DNA of 6,706 nt. Source: Bog-756 sp963977795. GTDB taxonomy: Bacteria; Actinomycetota; Acidimicrobiia; Acidimicrobiales; RAAP-2. The translations under genes and the position numbers were made by a program. The DNA is taken from NCBI GenBank assembly GCA_963977795.1, contig CAXBRB010000154.1:1-6706 (forward strand), read 5' to 3'. Below are positions 5,920-6,706 of the stretch, piece by piece. The notes under the pieces were generated by a model. The model was not told where the DNA came from. It saw only the letters and a program-made list of their open reading frames with translations, and ran no database searches. Position 1 is the first letter of the stretch; the number at the start of each line of letters is the position of its first letter.

Positions 5920-5922
5920 GGC
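5845..5922. other. Join between trpS and pta pieces, with unassigned DNA
   Basis: TrpS similarity ends near 5844 and pta similarity, read leftwards, ends near 5918-5922. The roughly 73 nt between them are open in the trpS frame (VNIARNLAANKPAAKAAG...) and keep a coding-like bias, but I recognise neither TrpS nor Pta in them. CAAGGTCAA is present at 5826-5834 and again at 5844-5852, spanning the point where the TrpS match fails. The stretch may be a fourth small fragment or a divergent TrpS segment. Confidence 0.65.
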
Positions 5923-6222
5923 GTCACCGGCGGCGACCATGAGGGCGGCGTGGTACAGCGGCTGGCGGGAGAGGGCGCGGGCTTCCAGTTCGGTCATGCC
6001 CTTGGCGCGGCGGCGTTCGTAGAGGATGCGCCAGTAGCGGTCATTGGGGGCGGCGTCGACGAGGATGGGGGTGGCCAGACCGTCGGCGGTGAGGCGGGCG
6101 GCGGCTTCGCGGATGCGCGGGTCGGCGCCTTCGGGGAAGACGATGCGCTTCAACGCGGGGAGGCGGCGGAGGCGCTCTTTCTGGCGGTCAAGGAACGATA
6201 CGGCGGAATCCGGAAGGGCCAT
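5918..6222 (-). CDS. pta: Phosphate acetyltransferase, N-terminal fragment
   Basis: About 101 residues of a PTA/PTB-family acyltransferase, which interconverts acetyl-CoA and acetyl phosphate. FLDRQKERLRRLPALKRIVF, then PEGADPRIREAAARLTADG (about 10-48), is the standard N-terminal strand and helix. YERRRAKGMTELEARALSRQ (68-87) and PLYHAALMVAAGDA (88-101) match the conserved block normally followed by DG or a glycine-rich loop. The gene is cut there by the join at about 5918, losing about two thirds of the usual 330 residues. The stretch between TPILVDAAPN and RYWRILYERRR seems roughly 20-25 residues shorter than typical members, so a lineage-specific loop loss or a small deletion is possible. 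The ATG at 6222 has GGGGA upstream. Phosphate butyryltransferase cannot be excluded. It diverges from mdh. Confidence 0.8.
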
Positions 6223-6263
6223 TTGTCCCCATTGTAGCGAGGCGTGCCGGAGGGATTCTGCGA

Positions 6264-6288
6264 TAGACTCTTGGTTTGGGAGTCCCAA
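6264..6288 (+). promoter_or_regulatory. mdh: mdh upstream region with 13-nt dyad
   Basis: TAGACT (6264-6269) is a possible -10 box. Just after it TTGGGA (6276-6281) and TCCCAA (6283-6288) form a perfect dyad around one G, ending 6 nt before the mdh ATG. It could be an operator, or a small 5' hairpin overlapping the only purine-rich site (GGGAG, 6278-6282), and so affect translation. The function is inferred. Confidence 0.4.
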
Positions 6289-6294
6289 CGAATT

Positions 6295-6706
6295 ATGCGT
6301 AAAAAAGTAACAGTCATCGGCGCCGGCAATGTCGGCGCGAATTGCGCTCTGCGCATTGCCGACAAGGAGCTGGCGGACGTCGTTCTGCTCGATATTGCCG
6401 AGGGCATTCCGCAGGGCAAGGGCCTGGACATTCTGCAGTCCGGTCCGGTGCAGGGCTACGACGTGAACATCGTCGGGACCAATGATTATGCGGATACGGC
6501 GAACAGCGACATCGTCGTGATCACGGCGGGCATCGCGCGCAAGCCGGGCATGAGCCGCGACGATTTGCTGGCGATCAACAACGACGTCGTTCGTTCGGCC
6601 GCCGAGAGTGCGATTAAGCATTCGCCGAACGCGATTCTGATCCTGGTGACCAATCCGCTGGACGTGATGTGCTGGGCGGCGTGGAAGGCGACGGGCCTGC
6701 CGAAGA
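6295..6706 (+). CDS. mdh: Malate dehydrogenase, N-terminal part
   Basis: 137 residues before the window ends, out of about 310 usual for this LDH-like type of malate dehydrogenase, which oxidises malate to oxaloacetate with NAD in the citric acid cycle. The Rossmann motif is VIGAGNVGANCAL (7-19), with D33 in VLLDI selecting NAD. VVITAGIARKPGMSRDDLL (74-92) is the mobile loop, whose R82 and R88 bind the dicarboxylate; the double arginine with this spacing favours malate over lactate. ILVTNPLDVMCW (116-127) holds N120 of the active site. Many codons end in A or T near the start (14 of the first 47), unlike the genes to the left, so this DNA comes from another genome. It runs off the right edge with no sign of damage. 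Confidence 0.93.
   Translation, partial: MRKKVTVIGAGNVGANCALRIADKELADVVLLDIAEGIPQGKGLDILQSGPVQGYDVNIVGTNDYADTANSDIVVITAGIARKPGMSRDDLLAINNDVVRSAAESAIKHSPNAILILVTNPLDVMCWAAWKATGLPK

Noticed and set aside
5845..6237. A C-terminal extension of TrpS
   Set aside because: It is antisense to pta from about 5918 onward, and TrpS motifs expected after KMSKS are absent.
5167..6621. A 484-codon - strand frame across trpS, pta and the start of mdh
   Set aside because: Only the part from 6222 to about 5918 is Pta. The left part is antisense of trpS and the right part antisense of mdh and its upstream region.

Overview
The window reads as three unrelated pieces of bacterial chromosome joined end to end, not as one locus. 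Piece A (1 to about 2200) and piece B (about 2200 to 5844) both look actinobacterial, probably Acidimicrobiia-like, but from different genomes. Piece C (about 5918 to 6706) looks like a third, less GC-biased bacterium, possibly an acidobacterium (a guess from gene style only). The evidence is direct. At both joins a gene on the + strand and a gene on the - strand each lose their C-terminal part at the same point. Codon use also changes sharply: of the first 47 codons, 7 end in A or T in the SIS gene (A), 0 in trpS (B) and 14 in mdh (C). No transposase, integrase, tRNA or att-like site is visible at either join. A chimeric contig, for example a metagenome misassembly, is the simplest reading.

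Piece A has a truncated MGT/GT1-type glycosyltransferase on the - strand. It diverges from a two-gene + strand unit: a small sugar kinase of the maltokinase/aminoglycoside-phosphotransferase fold, resembling actinobacterial glucosamine kinases, and a GlmS-like SIS sugar-phosphate isomerase that lacks a glutaminase domain and is cut at the join. Together they suggest amino-sugar phosphate metabolism, possibly for a glycosylated product. This is the most interesting biology in the window.

Piece B is a compact - strand operon, scpA-scpB-rluB-aroH-tyrA, whose genes overlap or lie within 12 nt of each other. It links chromosome condensation, 23S rRNA pseudouridylation and tyrosine/phenylalanine biosynthesis. 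trpS diverges from it across a gap of about 60 nt. tyrA and trpS are both cut by the joins. The starts in A and B often carry a TANNNT-type -10 box 7 or 8 nt before the start codon, as expected for leaderless actinobacterial mRNAs.

Piece C has the N-terminal part of a phosphate acetyltransferase (- strand) diverging from the N-terminal part of malate dehydrogenase (+ strand), with a 13-nt dyad just before mdh. Between trpS and pta about 73 nt fit neither gene and may be a fourth small fragment. Apart from this no stretch over 100 nt lacks a gene, and no RNA gene, CRISPR array or mobile element was found.
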